Positions 52,453-62,249 of a stretch of DNA of 64,000 nt are shown here, one piece after another. The DNA lies in NCBI RefSeq assembly GCF_001640365.1, contig NZ_LWMI01000001.1, forward strand, positions 1 to 64,000, read 5' to 3'. The translations under genes were made by a program, and so were the position numbers. The notes under the pieces were generated by a model. That model saw only the letters and a program-made list of their open reading frames with translations, did not search any database and was not told the origin of the DNA. Position 1 is the first letter of the stretch, and each line of letters opens with the position of its first letter. This DNA is from Candidatus Arsenophonus triatominarum. GTDB taxonomy: Bacteria; Pseudomonadota; Gammaproteobacteria; Enterobacterales; Enterobacteriaceae.

Positions 52453-52695
52453 TGAAAGCTGAGTAGAATCGTCTACGACGCTTACTACCGTTATTCAGCA
52501 AAATTTCATGCATTTTTGGCTCCAAGTCTTTACAAAAATCATCCATCAGGCAATAAAGTTCAGTAAGATTTTTCATAATTGTTTAACAATGCTCTACTCT
52601 TTAACCAGATTGTTAGAGTATTTTAACGAAATATGCGCATTAAATTATTTGAATAGCAAGACTTTTACTTTATTTCTTATCCCGAACTCAGGTTA
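52453..52695 (-). mobile_element. IS982-family left-end fragment, second copy
   Basis: Reverse-strand MKNLTELYCLMDDFCKDLEP-like N-terminus running to SKRRRRFYSAF, ending with the IS982 end GAACTCAGGTTA. Companion of 36663-36867. Confidence 0.65.
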
Positions 52696-52850
52696 TAGAT
52701 ATTTTTAATGCATGGATAACCGGACAAAATATGAACACCCTAATTTTTTCTTGTTTTTAAATTTATACTTCTTTTTTGGAGATTGCGAAACTCGTGTTTA
52801 AGTGTATATCAATGTTATTATTGTTTTTGATTTATTTGACGAGAATGGTT

Positions 52851-53285
52851 ATGCCGCAAATTAGTCGATCTGCATTAGTGCCTTATAGTGCGGAGAAAAT
52901 GTACAATTTAGTTAATGATGTAGATTCATATCCACAATTTTTACCAGGTTGTGTGGGCAGTCGGGTGCTGAATCATGTTAATAATGAAATGACTGCGTCG
53001 GTTGAGGTTGCTAAAGCGGGTATTAGTAAAACTTTTATTACGCATAATATATTGCAAAATAATAAGAGTATTCAAATACAGTTGGTAAAGGGGCCATTTC
53101 ATAAATTAATGGGTAATTGGTTATTTACACCTTTAAATGAAAATGCCTGTAAAGTTGAATTATGCCTTGATTTTGAATTTACCAATAAATTGATTGAGTT
53201 GGCTTTTGGTCGAATTTTTAAAGAGCTGGCTGGAAATATGGTGCAAGCTTTTACTCAACGTGCTCACGAGGTTTATCGTGGTTGA
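52851..53285 (+). CDS. ratA: Ribosome association toxin RatA (START/coenzyme Q10-binding fold)
   Basis: 144 residues from [20 protein letters not shown]; a GAGAA lies upstream. Longer frames begin in the IS end and are not native. The polyketide-cyclase/START-fold pattern [19 protein letters not shown] and [20 protein letters not shown] match RatA, which in Escherichia can block 70S assembly. The insertion E2 ends 54 bases upstream and has probably replaced its promoter. Confidence 0.9.
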   Translation: MPQISRSALVPYSAEKMYNLVNDVDSYPQFLPGCVGSRVLNHVNNEMTASVEVAKAGISKTFITHNILQNNKSIQIQLVKGPFHKLMGNWLFTPLNENACKVELCLDFEFTNKLIELAFGRIFKELAGNMVQAFTQRAHEVYRG

Positions 53286-53568
53286 AATAAATATTGAAGT
53301 GGTTTATGCATTGCCAGATAGGCAATTTTTGTTGCACGTCAAGCTAGCGGAAGGTGCGAGTGTTGAAGAGGCAATTATGCAATCAGGTATTTTGTCGCTT
53401 CGAGATGACATTGAATTGAGTAAAAATAAAGTCGGTATTTATAGTCGACCTGCTAAATTATCTGATATCTTATCTGATGGTGATCGGGTTGAAATTTATC
53501 GTCCATTACTTGCTGATCCGAAAGAGATACGTCGTAAACGGGCAGAAAAAGCCAAACAAAAATCTTAA
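53278..53568 (+). CDS. rnfH: RnfH/RatB ubiquitin-like protein
   Basis: 96 residues from a GTG that overlaps the ratA stop. [40 protein letters not shown] and [20 protein letters not shown] match the RnfH family of beta-grasp proteins. Overlap implies coupled translation with ratA. Confidence 0.9.
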   Translation: MVEINIEVVYALPDRQFLLHVKLAEGASVEEAIMQSGILSLRDDIELSKNKVGIYSRPAKLSDILSDGDRVEIYRPLLADPKEIRRKRAEKAKQKS

Positions 53569-53593
53569 TAACCTATTTGTAATGAGGCAGGTT

Positions 53594-53657
53594 GACCGCC
53601 AATTTAGATGTCGCCTAATTGGCGGTCTATTGATATTTATTTAAATAAATATCAATA
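53594..53657. terminator. Terminator hairpin plus 30-bp AT palindrome between rnfH and bamE
   Basis: GACCGCCAATT…AATTGGCGGTC (11 perfect pairs, 53594-53627) directly followed by a perfect palindrome (TATTGATATTTAT-TTAA-ATAAATATCAATA, 53628-53657). Serves both convergent genes. Confidence 0.7.
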
Positions 53658-53671
53658 ACTTTATGTAGCAT

Positions 53672-54031
53672 CTACATAAGTGTTGATGCTTTTTGTGCTG
53701 CTAAGGTATCGTTATTTTTGATGTCGACTAAAATCCCATTGCGATCAAAAGTGAGTGTTAGTGTTTGCTGTTTAACCTTTTCATGTCTAGGCTGTTGACG
53801 GAAAATATAATACCAAACTTGCTGGCCAAACGGTTCCTTTAGCATTGGTGTTCCTAATGTATAGGCTACTTGCTGTTGCGTCATTCCTTTTTGGATTTTT
53901 GCAACATCACTGGCAGAAAGATAGTTGCCTTGATTAATGTCAGGACGGTAAACAAGCCGTTCTGCTATAGAACAACCCGCTGTAAAAACAACAACAGACA
54001 TAACAGCAGCAATTAACAGTTTACAACGCAT
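53672..54031 (-). CDS. bamE: Outer membrane assembly lipoprotein BamE (SmpA)
   Basis: 119 residues. Lipobox [10 protein letters not shown] (Cys is the lipid site), and the conserved [20 protein letters not shown] with [20 protein letters not shown]. Part of the Bam complex that inserts beta-barrel proteins. Upstream recN on the same strand, as in Escherichia. Confidence 0.93.
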   Translation of the reverse strand: MRCKLLIAAVMSVVVFTAGCSIAERLVYRPDINQGNYLSASDVAKIQKGMTQQQVAYTLGTPMLKEPFGQQVWYYIFRQQPRHEKVKQQTLTLTFDRNGILVDIKNNDTLAAQKASTLM

Positions 54032-54144
54032 GGTTATATATTCCTTTAAGAGTCAGAATATCGATAATAATCGACATTGATGAAATTGAAAACCTTTCCT
54101 CATTTTTCTATGACCTATACTATACAATAAAGTTGAAGATGTTT

Positions 54145-55806
54145 TTAAGCAGCAAGTAGATCTTTTGCGCTAGCCAGGATGTTTTTTGTTACTTCACTAC
54201 CACCCAGTAAACGGGCAATCTCTTGTAAGCGAGTTTTTTTATCTAATAATTGCATTTGTGTTTCTGTTTCACAGCCATTAGTCTGTTTACTCACATAAAA
54301 ATGGTGATGCCCACAGGCTGCAACTTGAGGTAAATGGGTAACACATATAACTTGAGTTGAATTGCTTAATTCACGTAACAATTTTCCAACCACCGCGGTG
54401 GTAGCACCGCTAATACCCACATCAACTTCATCAAAAATAAGTGCAGGAGTATCCATTTTTTTGGCTGTAATGACTTGTATGGCCAGCGCGATGCGTGAAA
54501 GTTCTCCACCTGAAGCAACTTTTATTAATGCTTGATGTGGTTGCCCAGGATTGGTTGTCACGTTGAACTCTACTTGGCTTGCTCCATCAATTTGTAAATG
54601 TTCAGGATTAAAATTTACATCAACCGTAAAATAGCCATGAGGCATTGAAAGTTGATGCATACTGTTGGTGATTAATTGACTTAATTCACTGGCATATTGT
54701 TGCCGTATTTGATGGAGTTTGCCGGCTATTTCTAATGCATATTGATGTTGAACTTCGACCTGACTAGTTAAGTGGTCACAATCATCTTGTTGCTGATTTA
54801 GTTTTTCTTGTTCCGCCAGTAGTTGTTGGTGTAATTCAAACAATAATTCGGGCGCAACCCGATGTTTACGGGCTAAATTGACATATTTCGCGATGCGATG
54901 TTCTAATTCGAATAGTTGGTTAGGATCTAGCTCCGTTCGATCACCATAATGACGCAATTCATTACTCACTTCATTAATTTGGATCGATGCCTCTTCAAGC
55001 ATATCAAGTAAATGACTGAATTGATTACTAACAGAAGCAAGCTCATTAATTTTTTGCTTTGCATGATTTAGCATACTGATAATATTTTGTTCATCATTGT
55101 CATTAAGAATTTGTAATGCATTTTTACTTAAGGAAAGAAATTGTTCACGATTAGCTAGCTGTTTATGCTCTTGCTCTAATTTTTGATATTCATCAGCTTG
55201 CGGTATCAGTTCACCCAATTCTTTAAGATGATATTCAATAAGTTGTTGGCGCGACAGACGTTCAGTTGCTTGTTGTTGAAATTTTGTTAATTCTTGGCAT
55301 CTTTGATGCCAATTTTTCCAGGCCGATTTCATTTCAGCCAAGAGAGCGGTTTGGTTTGCGTAAGTATCCAATAGAAATTTTTGATGCTGATTATCTAATA
55401 ATAATTGGTGAGCGTGCTGGCCATGTATTTGAATAAGTAACGTCCCTAGTTCGCGCAATTGTGATAAGGGAACCGCTGTGCCGTTAATAAAACCACGTGA
55501 TCGTCCATCAGCAGTGATGGTTCTGCGTAGCAAGCATTCATTATGGTTATCTAACTGATAATTTTTAAGCCAATCTTGTGCTGAAGGAGTATCAGTAAGA
55601 GAAAAATAGGCACAGATATCGGTACGAGAAGCACCAGGGCGAACAATATTGGTATCCGCTCGGTTGCCTAAACATAAACCTAATGCATCAATTGCAATTG
55701 ATTTGCCAGCCCCTGTTTCACCGGTAATAGCACTCATACCAGGATGGAAATCAATTTCTAGTTTGCGGACAATGGCAAAATTATTGATGGTTAATTGAAT
55801 AAGCAT
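54145..55806 (-). CDS. recN: DNA repair protein RecN
   Basis: 553 residues, standard length. SMC-like double-strand-break repair ATPase. Walker [16 protein letters not shown], central coiled coils, signature [15 protein letters not shown], Walker [15 protein letters not shown] short intergenic region separates it from nadK; no LexA box of high quality was identified by eye in 55807-55892. Confidence 0.95.
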   Translation of the reverse strand: MLIQLTINNFAIVRKLEIDFHPGMSAITGETGAGKSIAIDALGLCLGNRADTNIVRPGASRTDICAYFSLTDTPSAQDWLKNYQLDNHNECLLRRTITADGRSRGFINGTAVPLSQLRELGTLLIQIHGQHAHQLLLDNQHQKFLLDTYANQTALLAEMKSAWKNWHQRCQELTKFQQQATERLSRQQLIEYHLKELGELIPQADEYQKLEQEHKQLANREQFLSLSKNALQILNDNDEQNIISMLNHAKQKINELASVSNQFSHLLDMLEEASIQINEVSNELRHYGDRTELDPNQLFELEHRIAKYVNLARKHRVAPELLFELHQQLLAEQEKLNQQQDDCDHLTSQVEVQHQYALEIAGKLHQIRQQYASELSQLITNSMHQLSMPHGYFTVDVNFNPEHLQIDGASQVEFNVTTNPGQPHQALIKVASGGELSRIALAIQVITAKKMDTPALIFDEVDVGISGATTAVVGKLLRELSNSTQVICVTHLPQVAACGHHHFYVSKQTNGCETETQMQLLDKKTRLQEIARLLGGSEVTKNILASAKDLLAA

Positions 55807-55892
55807 GTGCTTCTCCTGTATATAAAAACATAATTGTTAATAAGCACAGTATAAACTAGTTTTTTATACAGTGAAGTAGTAATTAAAAATAA

Positions 55893-56792
55893 TCAAAAGG
55901 TTTTCTTTAACCAGCCTAATTTTGAACTTAATGTATTGAAATAATTATAATCTTTTGGGTGGATGAGATTAAGTTTTTTATTACTTCGTTTGATTAAGAC
56001 TTCATCATCATCTTGAATAGGTAAAATAATTTGGCTGTCACAGCTGATTTCATAATTGATGTTTTTTTGTCTAAATTTTAATTTAATACTACTATCGCTG
56101 CTGATGACTAATGGGCGCGATGAAAGGGTGTGAGAGAACATAGGGACTAGCGCGATAGCCTCAAGATTTGGGGTGAGTATCGGGCCACCGGCAGAGAGTG
56201 AATAAGCGGTTGAGCCAGTTGGTGTAGTAATAATTAGTCCATCGGAACGTTGAGAAAAGGCAAAGCGATCATCAATATAAACTTCAAATTCAATCATGTG
56301 AGCCACTTTGCCAGGGTGCAAAATGACTTCATTAATTGCCGTACTCATGCGAGGTTTGTGATTTTTTTTGCTGATTTGAGTTTTCAGTAAGAAGCGTTGT
56401 TCTTCATAGAAATGGCCAGCTAATACTTCTGTTAGCTGTTGTAGCGCGTTATCTGGCCCAAGATCAGTTAAAAAACCAAGGTTACCGCGATTGATGCCAA
56501 TAACTTTATTTTCATAGCGTGATAGAACACGAGCAGCGCTGAGCATATTACCGTCACCACCAATAACAATAATTAAATCAGCTGTTTTACCAATTTCTGT
56601 TAATCCACCAATGGTGGCATTTTTTAGTTTAAGCTGTTGAGCAATTTGTCGTTCAACAATAACTTTGTATTTTTGCGCTCGTAGCCAATTATAAAGTTGT
56701 TCATGAGTTGCCAATGCCTCTGGATGTCGAGGATGACCAACAATACCAATATATTTAAATAATGTTTTTTTTGCTGCTTTTCCGGTCAGCAT
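55893..56792 (-). CDS. nadK: NAD kinase
   Basis: 299 residues. Phosphorylates NAD to [28 protein letters not shown] and [16 protein letters not shown] motifs are intact. Divergent from grpE, with MITE copy 6 between them (38 bases from the start). Confidence 0.95.
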   Translation of the reverse strand: MLTGKAAKKTLFKYIGIVGHPRHPEALATHEQLYNWLRAQKYKVIVERQIAQQLKLKNATIGGLTEIGKTADLIIVIGGDGNMLSAARVLSRYENKVIGINRGNLGFLTDLGPDNALQQLTEVLAGHFYEEQRFLLKTQISKKNHKPRMSTAINEVILHPGKVAHMIEFEVYIDDRFAFSQRSDGLIITTPTGSTAYSLSAGGPILTPNLEAIALVPMFSHTLSSRPLVISSDSSIKLKFRQKNINYEISCDSQIILPIQDDDEVLIKRSNKKLNLIHPKDYNYFNTLSSKLGWLKKTF

Positions 56793-56830
56793 GGTTTATT
56801 TCCTCTTACAAGTTGGCGTGTTCTCTTGAA

Positions 56831-57022
56831 CACGAGTTTCGCACCAATAAAAAAACGCTCTATTTTTAAGTTTAATTCAGCATAATATATAAATAGAAAA
56901 AATCTTATAAATTAAAAGCAACTTATTGTAATTTAAACAAATTTATACGTTTTAGTAACTTGCAAATTAACCATTGCTTTTAAGCCATTTCTGGAATTTT
57001 ATATGCCTGTGTGAAATTCGTG
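56831..57022. mobile_element. MITE copy 6 (type A)
   Basis: 192 bp flanked by TTGAA on both sides, in the shared promoter region of nadK and grpE. One end mutated to GTGTGAAATTCGTG. May carry or destroy promoter elements of either gene. Confidence 0.85.
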
Positions 57023-57095
57023 TTGAATCCCAAACTTTTATCCCCATAATAAGCTAATAATCTGGATTAATGCTAAAAAGAATGTGGAGATACTC

Positions 57096-57704
57096 ATGAG
57101 TAGTAAAGATCATAAAGTGCATGGTGAACAAGCCTCTAAACAAAAACAATTAAAAAAATCACAAAAAAATGAGGCAAAAGAACAAGCAATTGAGACCGAA
57201 CAACCAGTGAGTTCTACTGAAGAAGTATTAATTGATCCACGTATTACTGAATTAGAGCAGCAGTTGCTTGAAGCGCAAAAACGTGAATGTGAAGCGTTGC
57301 TACGTGCTAAAGCTGAAGTGGAAAATATTCGCCGCCGTACTGGGCAAGATGTTGAAAAAGCACATAAGTTTGCCCTAGAGCGGTTTGCAAATGAGTTGTT
57401 ACCCGTTATTGATAATTTGGAAAGAGCAATCGAACTTGTTAATCGAGAAAATGCTGAATCGATGTCAATGCTTGAAGGACTTGAATTAACTTTAAAATCT
57501 TTTCTAGCTACTGTTGGCAAATATGGTATTAAGGTGGTAGCGGAGAAGAATGTTGCTTTCAATCCAGAACTGCATCAAGCCATGACGATGATCGATTCAG
57601 AAGAACATGAACCTAATCAAGTTATTGATGTTATGCAGAAAGGTTATACTTTAAACGGTCGTTTACTGCGCCCGGCGATGGTGATTGTGTCAAAAGCAAA
57701 ATAA
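57096..57704 (+). CDS. grpE: Nucleotide exchange factor GrpE
   Basis: 202 residues from the ATG at 57096 with GGAG six to nine bases upstream (the ATG at 57084 would overlap that site). DnaK co-chaperone. Long charged coiled-coil N-terminus, then [20 protein letters not shown] and the C-terminal beta domain with [20 protein letters not shown]. No clear sigma-32 promoter remains next to the MITE. Confidence 0.95.
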   Translation: MSSKDHKVHGEQASKQKQLKKSQKNEAKEQAIETEQPVSSTEEVLIDPRITELEQQLLEAQKRECEALLRAKAEVENIRRRTGQDVEKAHKFALERFANELLPVIDNLERAIELVNRENAESMSMLEGLELTLKSFLATVGKYGIKVVAEKNVAFNPELHQAMTMIDSEEHEPNQVIDVMQKGYTLNGRLLRPAMVIVSKAK

Positions 57705-57710
57705 ACTGAA

Positions 57711-57740
57711 ATAATGCCACCCATATGGTGGTGGCATTTA
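57711..57740. terminator. Terminator between grpE and ung
   Basis: AATGCCACC-catatggt-GGTGGCATT with T-rich sequence following; shared by the convergent genes. Confidence 0.75.
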
Positions 57741-57742
57741 GT

Positions 57743-58432
57743 TTATTGTTCTGGAACGATCGGTGTCCAGTCTATGGGACTTAATCCTTGTTTTATGAGT
57801 ATTTCATTGGTTTTGGAAAAATGTCTGCATCCAAAGAAACCTCTATGGGCCGAGAGTGGTGAAGGATGGGGCGCTTTAAGCACAAAATGTTTTTGGTTAT
57901 CGATAAATTGGCCTTTTTTCTGCGCATTGGATCCCCACAATAAAAAAACCACGCCAGCACGGTGTTGATTAATTGCCGCAATAACCTTATCCGTAAATGT
58001 TTCCCAGCCAAGATGGGCGTGGGAATGAGCTTTGCCTTGTTCAACTGTTAAAACCGTGTTTAATAATAATACCCCTTGTTGTGCCCAACTGACGAGATAA
58101 CCATGATTAGGGTATTGGAAATCGGCAATGTCTTTTGCCAATTCTTTGTACATATTAACCAGTGAAGGCGGTGCAGGAATACCTGGCCGAACTGAAAACG
58201 AGAGTCCGTGCGCTTGATTAGGACCATGGTAAGGATCTTGTCCTAGGATCACAACTTTTACTTCGCCGAGTTCGGTGTAACGGAAAGCATTGAAGACATC
58301 TTTTTGTGGTGGATAGATTGTTGTGCCATGTTGACGTGCTTTGGCAACATAAGCCAGGGTGTTACGGAAGTAATCTTGTTCTTTTTCTAGGCCGATGACA
58401 TCGTGCCAGCTGGGCAAAGAGGGCATAACCAT
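57743..58432 (-). CDS. ung: Uracil-DNA glycosylase
   Basis: 229 residues. Removes uracil from [21 protein letters not shown] carries the catalytic Asp, and [20 protein letters not shown] carries the catalytic His loop. Start [17 protein letters not shown] with AAAGGA upstream. Confidence 0.95.
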   Translation of the reverse strand: MVMPSLPSWHDVIGLEKEQDYFRNTLAYVAKARQHGTTIYPPQKDVFNAFRYTELGEVKVVILGQDPYHGPNQAHGLSFSVRPGIPAPPSLVNMYKELAKDIADFQYPNHGYLVSWAQQGVLLLNTVLTVEQGKAHSHAHLGWETFTDKVIAAINQHRAGVVFLLWGSNAQKKGQFIDNQKHFVLKAPHPSPLSAHRGFFGCRHFSKTNEILIKQGLSPIDWTPIVPEQ

Positions 58433-58759
58433 TCCTTTAGGTTTTGATTAATATCATGTTTAACTTAACATCTACGTTATATGAGGTAAATTTTAAAACG
58501 GAAATCGCTTATTTTTCATTCTATATTTTCATATTAAAAATATTTTCTAAAAAATATGAATTTTTTTAAATGAAAAATTGATTTAAAACAGTAATCTGTC
58601 GATAATATTATTAATAACGCTTTGAAATTATTGATTAATGTCAATGAATTGATGATATTTAATTGATCTATATTTTATAGAAATAATGGTTATAGCAAAT
58701 AGCCAATTTGAAAATAATTTCAAATTGTTATTTCAATCTTGATGGTTAGCAAATTGAAT
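58433..58759. other. Non-coding stretch upstream of ung
   Basis: About 330 very AT-rich bases with many runs of A and T. No coding frame, no known repeat. Some inverted repeats (for example around 58505-58575) are weak. Confidence 0.5.
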
Positions 58760-59255
58760 CGCACTTAAGGTGAGGAGTAAAAGCCATCCGTTATTGCTAA
58801 AGGGAGATAGAATCGGTTTATTGGAACTGTTGCAGGTCGAATTTTCATCAGATAGTGTGTTTTTTCATCTAACACCCTAATTTTAGAGACATTAACCCTA
58901 GGTTTAGCTGAGTAACCCTCGTTTTTTCTCCAGGTTATCCAGTCTTTCTGACAACAATTTCGTTGCCTGTTTGCCAGCCTGGGCGCTGGTAAAAAATAGC
59001 CTGTCGCCACACAGAATACATTTGCGCAGAAACCCTTTCATCAGCACGGCAAAATCAGGTTTCTCCGGTTTTTTACGCGCCGTCATCTCCAACGCCTTAT
59101 ACACCTTCGGCAATAGCACGCCCCTTTTGTGATTCGACAAAAAACCGTAGTAACGCACTATCTTAAAATGCCTCGCCGGAATATGGCTAATATAACGCCT
59201 AATCATCTCTTCCTGAGGCAGGGTCTACTGCCGGTGCTGCCCAGTCCGGTGGTCA
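58760..59255 (-). mobile_element. IS91-family 3' part with transposase C-terminus
   Basis: EEMIRRYISHIPARHFKIVR, YYGFLSNHKRGVLLPKVYKA and RKCILCGDRLFFTSAQAG are the C-terminal part of a Y2-type IS91 transposase (zinc-ribbon CxLCG). Stop at 58904. The upstream part of the gene lies on the far side of the IS630/IS701 block at 61122-61232. Confidence 0.75.
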
Positions 59256-59257
59256 TA

Positions 59258-59401
59258 TAGCTAGGCGACTTAATTTTGATTACAAGGTGTGTTATGAGTT
59301 ATACAATTGATTTTCGACGTAAAGTAATATCTGTAAGGAAAGCCGAAGGTTTAACAATTCGAGAAACTGCGAAACAATTCCGTATTGGAAAAGCGTCTTT
59401 A
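59258..59401 (+). mobile_element. IS630 fragment (5' 144 bp), opposite orientation
   Basis: From TAGCTAGGCGACTTAATTTT through MSYTIDFRRKVISV and GKASL, ending at the TA where copy 3 was inserted. The remainder of this copy is missing on the other side of copy 3, so a deletion followed. Confidence 0.8.
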
Positions 59402-60282
59402 TAGCTAGGCGACTTAATTTTGATTACAGCATATGTATTAAAAACAGGTCATCGATAGTGCATCCTGTTTCCATCTTTTTACGTTTAGCTTGAGACCATT
59501 TATGTTCTATAGGATTTAAATCTGGTGAATACACAGGCAAATATTCTATCTGGTGTCCTGCGTTTATAATTGCCTGTTCAATATTCTTACCTTTGTGAAA
59601 GCTAGCGTTGTCCATAAAAATAACAGAATTTTCAGGAAGTTCTGGGAGCAATATTTTTGTGATCCAAACATAAAAAACATCACGATTAATATTGCAATCA
59701 AATAATCCGATAGCAAAAAGGGTTGTTCCCAATAAAGCGCCAATAACATTTGTTCTTCCCTTAGCACCCCAGTTTTTCAGGCCAAAACAACGGTGACCTT
59801 TTGGGGAATAGCCGTGAGTTCGTGGAGTGTCATGTGAAAAACCACTTTCATCAATAAAAACAACAGATTTATCTTTTTTTTCATACTGTTGTCTTTTTTG
59901 CTGATGTGCCAGCCTGTCGCTTTCGTTGGTTTTTGGATGGAATAGAGTTTTTTTTATAGGTTAATCCCAGCTTTTTAAGGGATTGCCAAATAGTCTTTTT
60001 ACAAACACCGAATCGCTCTGCCCGTTCCTTTTGGTAAGCATCTGGATACTGTTCCACATCTTTTGCTAAAGCATTTTTATCGAGCTTCCTCTTACGTGGC
60101 GTTGAATTTTTTGGCTCTGGTCGTTTAAGCCAACGTACTAAAGACGCTTTTCCAATACGGAATTGTTTCGCAGTTTCTCGAATTGTTAAACCTTCGGCTT
60201 TCCTTACAGATATTACTTTACGTCGAAAATCAATTGTATAACTCATAACACACCTTGTAATCAAAATTAAGTCGCCTAGCTA
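59402..60282 (-). mobile_element. IS630-family element, copy 3 (complete, 881 bp)
   Basis: Same as copies 1 and 2. Left TA is in the older IS630 fragment (59400-59401), right TA (60283-60284) joins an IS701-like fragment, so the sides are not from one original site. Confidence 0.9.
59424..60264 (-). CDS. IS630 transposase, copy 3, two frames
   Basis: Two reading frames (60264-59881 and 59732-59424) joined by the A8 run near 59954, exactly as in the other two copies. Confidence 0.75.
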
Positions 60283-60284
60283 TA

Positions 60285-61121
60285 TTACGGTTAACAATCC
60301 GATTTTTTCTCAGCGTAGTTACCCAAACCCAACCATGAGAGCGAATTGATTTCAGATTATCCAGGCTAGAATACCAAGCATCCATCGCTACCGCTTCAGG
60401 CTTGATCCCTCTTTTTTTAGCAAGTGCGAGCATTTCGGAAAAATGCGTATTTTTTGTTTTTCCATCGGAATCTTTATCATAAATACGATAATCAATAGGA
60501 ATTGATTCAACAGTTGTTAGATTATGCCAAAGTAAATTAACTAAACCTATGCCAGCAATAACATCATGTTCGTTACCTGAATACTGACACGAGTTTCGCA
60601 CCAATAAAAAAACGCTCTATTTTTAAGTTTAATTCAGCATAATATATAAATAGACAAAATCTTATAAATTAAAGCAACTTATTGTAAGTTAAACAAATTT
60701 ATACGTTTTAGTAACTTGCAAATTAACCTTTGCTTTTAAGCCATTTCTGGAATTTTATATGCCTGTGCGAAACTCGTGACTGATAATGAACCATCTCTAT
60801 TTTTTTACTACGTGTTTTGGCAATCAATGTATCATCGGCAATTAGTACGCAAGGGCTTTTTTTGTCTATAGATGTTTCAACTAATCTCCACAGGTCTTTA
60901 GGTCGAAAACACCTGCTTTTTAGCCATCGACTAATAGTTGTCATGAGACAAAGGTGATGGGCTTACTTCTGATAACGCCAAACCAGAGTATCTCACACTG
61001 CTCACCTGTAAGAATGTTTTGTAGATATCTTTAATGCATGGATAAACTGACAAAATATAAACATCCTAATTTTTTTTGTTTTGAACTTTATACTTCTTTT
61101 TCGGAGCTTGCGAAACTCGTG
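60285..61121 (-). mobile_element. IS701-like element E3, partial, with MITE copy 7
   Basis: The right end TTGCGAAACTCGTG is at 61121; the transposase N-terminal half (MTTISRWLKSRCFRPKDLWR, ADDTLIAKTRSKKIEMVHY, then after the MITE NEHDVIAGIGLVNLLWHNLT and MDAWYSSLDNLKSIRSHG) runs to the IS630 junction at 60285. The second half is absent. Confidence 0.7.
60588..60778. mobile_element. MITE copy 7 (type A)
   Basis: 191 bp flanked by ACTGA on both sides, inserted in the IS701-like transposase gene. Confidence 0.85.
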
Positions 61122-61232
61122 TTGAAGAACAGCTCACGCCATACACCATGTTTACTATCCAAACCGCCCCGGGTGACGGAGACATGGATATGCGGATGTT
61201 GATTGAGCTGTCTGCCATAAGTGTGCTTCGAA
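61122..61232 (-). mobile_element. IS91-family middle fragment
   Basis: Encodes [20 protein letters not shown] and GGLDSKHGVWREL, the HUH-type metal-binding motif (HPHIHVS) of IS91 transposases. It directly precedes the C-terminal part at 59255 if the intervening insertions are removed. Confidence 0.75.
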
Positions 61233-61245
61233 TTTGGAGATCGAC

Positions 61246-61632
61246 ATGGTTATTGGAATTCAGATTACTAAGGCAGCTAATACAGCACTATTAAATTCCT
61301 TTTGGTTATTAGACGACGAAAAAAATGAAGCTCGCTGTATTTGCGCTAAAACTGCTTTTAATGAAGGACAAATTGTTGTCAAGGAGTTGTTAGGTTCGTT
61401 TGAATATCGTGGAATTCTCCTTGAGGTTAAACCGCAGGTGTTAGTAGAAGGCGGACAACATTTAAATGTTAATGTTCTGACTCGGGAAACATTAGAAGAT
61501 GCGATTGAAAATCCAGAAAAATATCCTCAATTAACCATTCGTGTTTCAGGCTATGTATGCGGTGCGTTTTAATTCTTTAACCCTGGGCAGCAACGCGATG
61601 TTATTACGCGTACTTTTACGCAAAGTTTATAA
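61246..61632 (+). pseudogene. grcA: Autonomous glycyl radical cofactor GrcA, frameshifted at the radical site
   Basis: [20 protein letters not shown] … [20 protein letters not shown] and TIRVSGY match the stand-in for the damaged C-terminus of pyruvate formate-lyase. After RVSGY a 4-base tandem duplication (TATG) shifts the frame and gives a stop at 61570-61572; AVRFNSL and, after a second one-base loss, GQQRDVITRTFTQSL can be read beyond. RBS GGAG is eight bases before the ATG. It adjoined ung before the insertions. Confidence 0.88.
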
Positions 61633-61696
61633 TAAAATAGTGCTCAATTAATTTTCGTTATTTCACCAAATAAATCAATAAATGGTTTAAATATTT

Positions 61697-61788
61697 CACG
61701 AGTTTCGCACCAATAAAAAAACGCTCTATTTTTAAGTTTAATTCAGCATAATATATGAATAGATAAAATCTTATAAATTATAAGCTAT
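61697..61788. mobile_element. MITE copy 8, left half only
   Basis: CACGAGTTTCGCACCAATAA to about ATCTTATAAATTA matches the first ~90 bases of type A; the other half is missing and phage-like DNA follows. Confidence 0.75.
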
Positions 61789-62008
61789 CAAATAAAAACA
61801 TAAAACTGAAATATCAATAAGTTATAAAAATATAGCTCATTTAATATACGCATTTAAACGTAAAAACAAGCGATTTCACTCACTATAAATCAATTACTTA
61901 CAACTTATAGTGAGTTCTAATTTTAGCTGAAATCTCAGTTTTAATTCACCCTTTTTAAATTCCCAAATAACCTTAATCATTCGTTTAACTAAGAATATAA
62001 AATACCCA

Positions 62009-62249
62009 TTGACGAAAGAAGAAATCATGCGCTATAGTCTCTATCAGGTGCTTGAAACCACCTTCTACGAGCGGATATCCGCACCCGACAGTCTAGCGGT
62101 TTTTTTACGTCCATAGATTATGGTCGGGTAGCGAACAGAAAATACAAAACCCTGAAAAGGGGAAAACTGTTGGCCGTCTCGTAGCGGGTTTCAAGTACCC
62201 GACCGCCCTACTGAAACTAGGGTTTTATAAATCTACGAGGACGTAAAAT
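62009..62249 (+). promoter_or_regulatory. C4-like antisense-RNA leader, locus 2
   Basis: Promoter TTGACG (62009-62014) - 18 - TATAGT (62033-62038), the same as at locus 1. CTTGAAACC (62051-62059) pairs with GGTTTCAAG (62187-62195), CTACGAG (62065-62071) with CTCGTAG (62178-62184), and GGTCGGGTA (62122-62130) with TACCCGACC (62196-62204). A second CTACGAG (62233-62239) overlaps the Shine-Dalgarno, so CTCGTAG can pair either with the small RNA or with the ribosome site. Confidence 0.7.
62041..62107 (+). ncRNA. Putative C4-type antisense RNA, locus 2
   Basis: From the promoter to CCGC…GCGG followed by seven T (62080-62107). Contains both complementary blocks used against the downstream leader and a CGGATATCCG hairpin. 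Resembles C4 RNAs upstream of ant genes in P1-like and enterobacterial prophages. Confidence 0.65.

Larger units (their letters stand above)
51596..52796 (-). mobile_element. Rearranged IS701-like element E2 between smpB and ratA
   Basis: Outer ends CACGAGTTTCGCACAAAAC (51596) and TTGCGAAACTCGTG (52796), flanked by a TTTAA duplication, so it inserted as one unit. Inside, the transposase gene (broken, 51700-52209) stops at an inverted right end (52210-52378), followed by IS481 and IS982 scraps (52377-52695) and the outer right end. The element grew by later insertion and deletion. Confidence 0.7.

Noticed and set aside
52776..52850. A signal-peptide extension of RatA
   Set aside because: The hydrophobic N-terminal extension is encoded partly by the IS end; RatA homologs begin at MPQIS.
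53628..53657. Perfect 30-bp palindrome as an operator
   Set aside because: It is pure A/T apart from two bases each side, lies between convergent gene ends next to a terminator, and so is more simply part of the terminator region.
57110..57562. 150-codon ORF opposite grpE
   Set aside because: Shadow of the grpE coiled-coil codons; no independent support.
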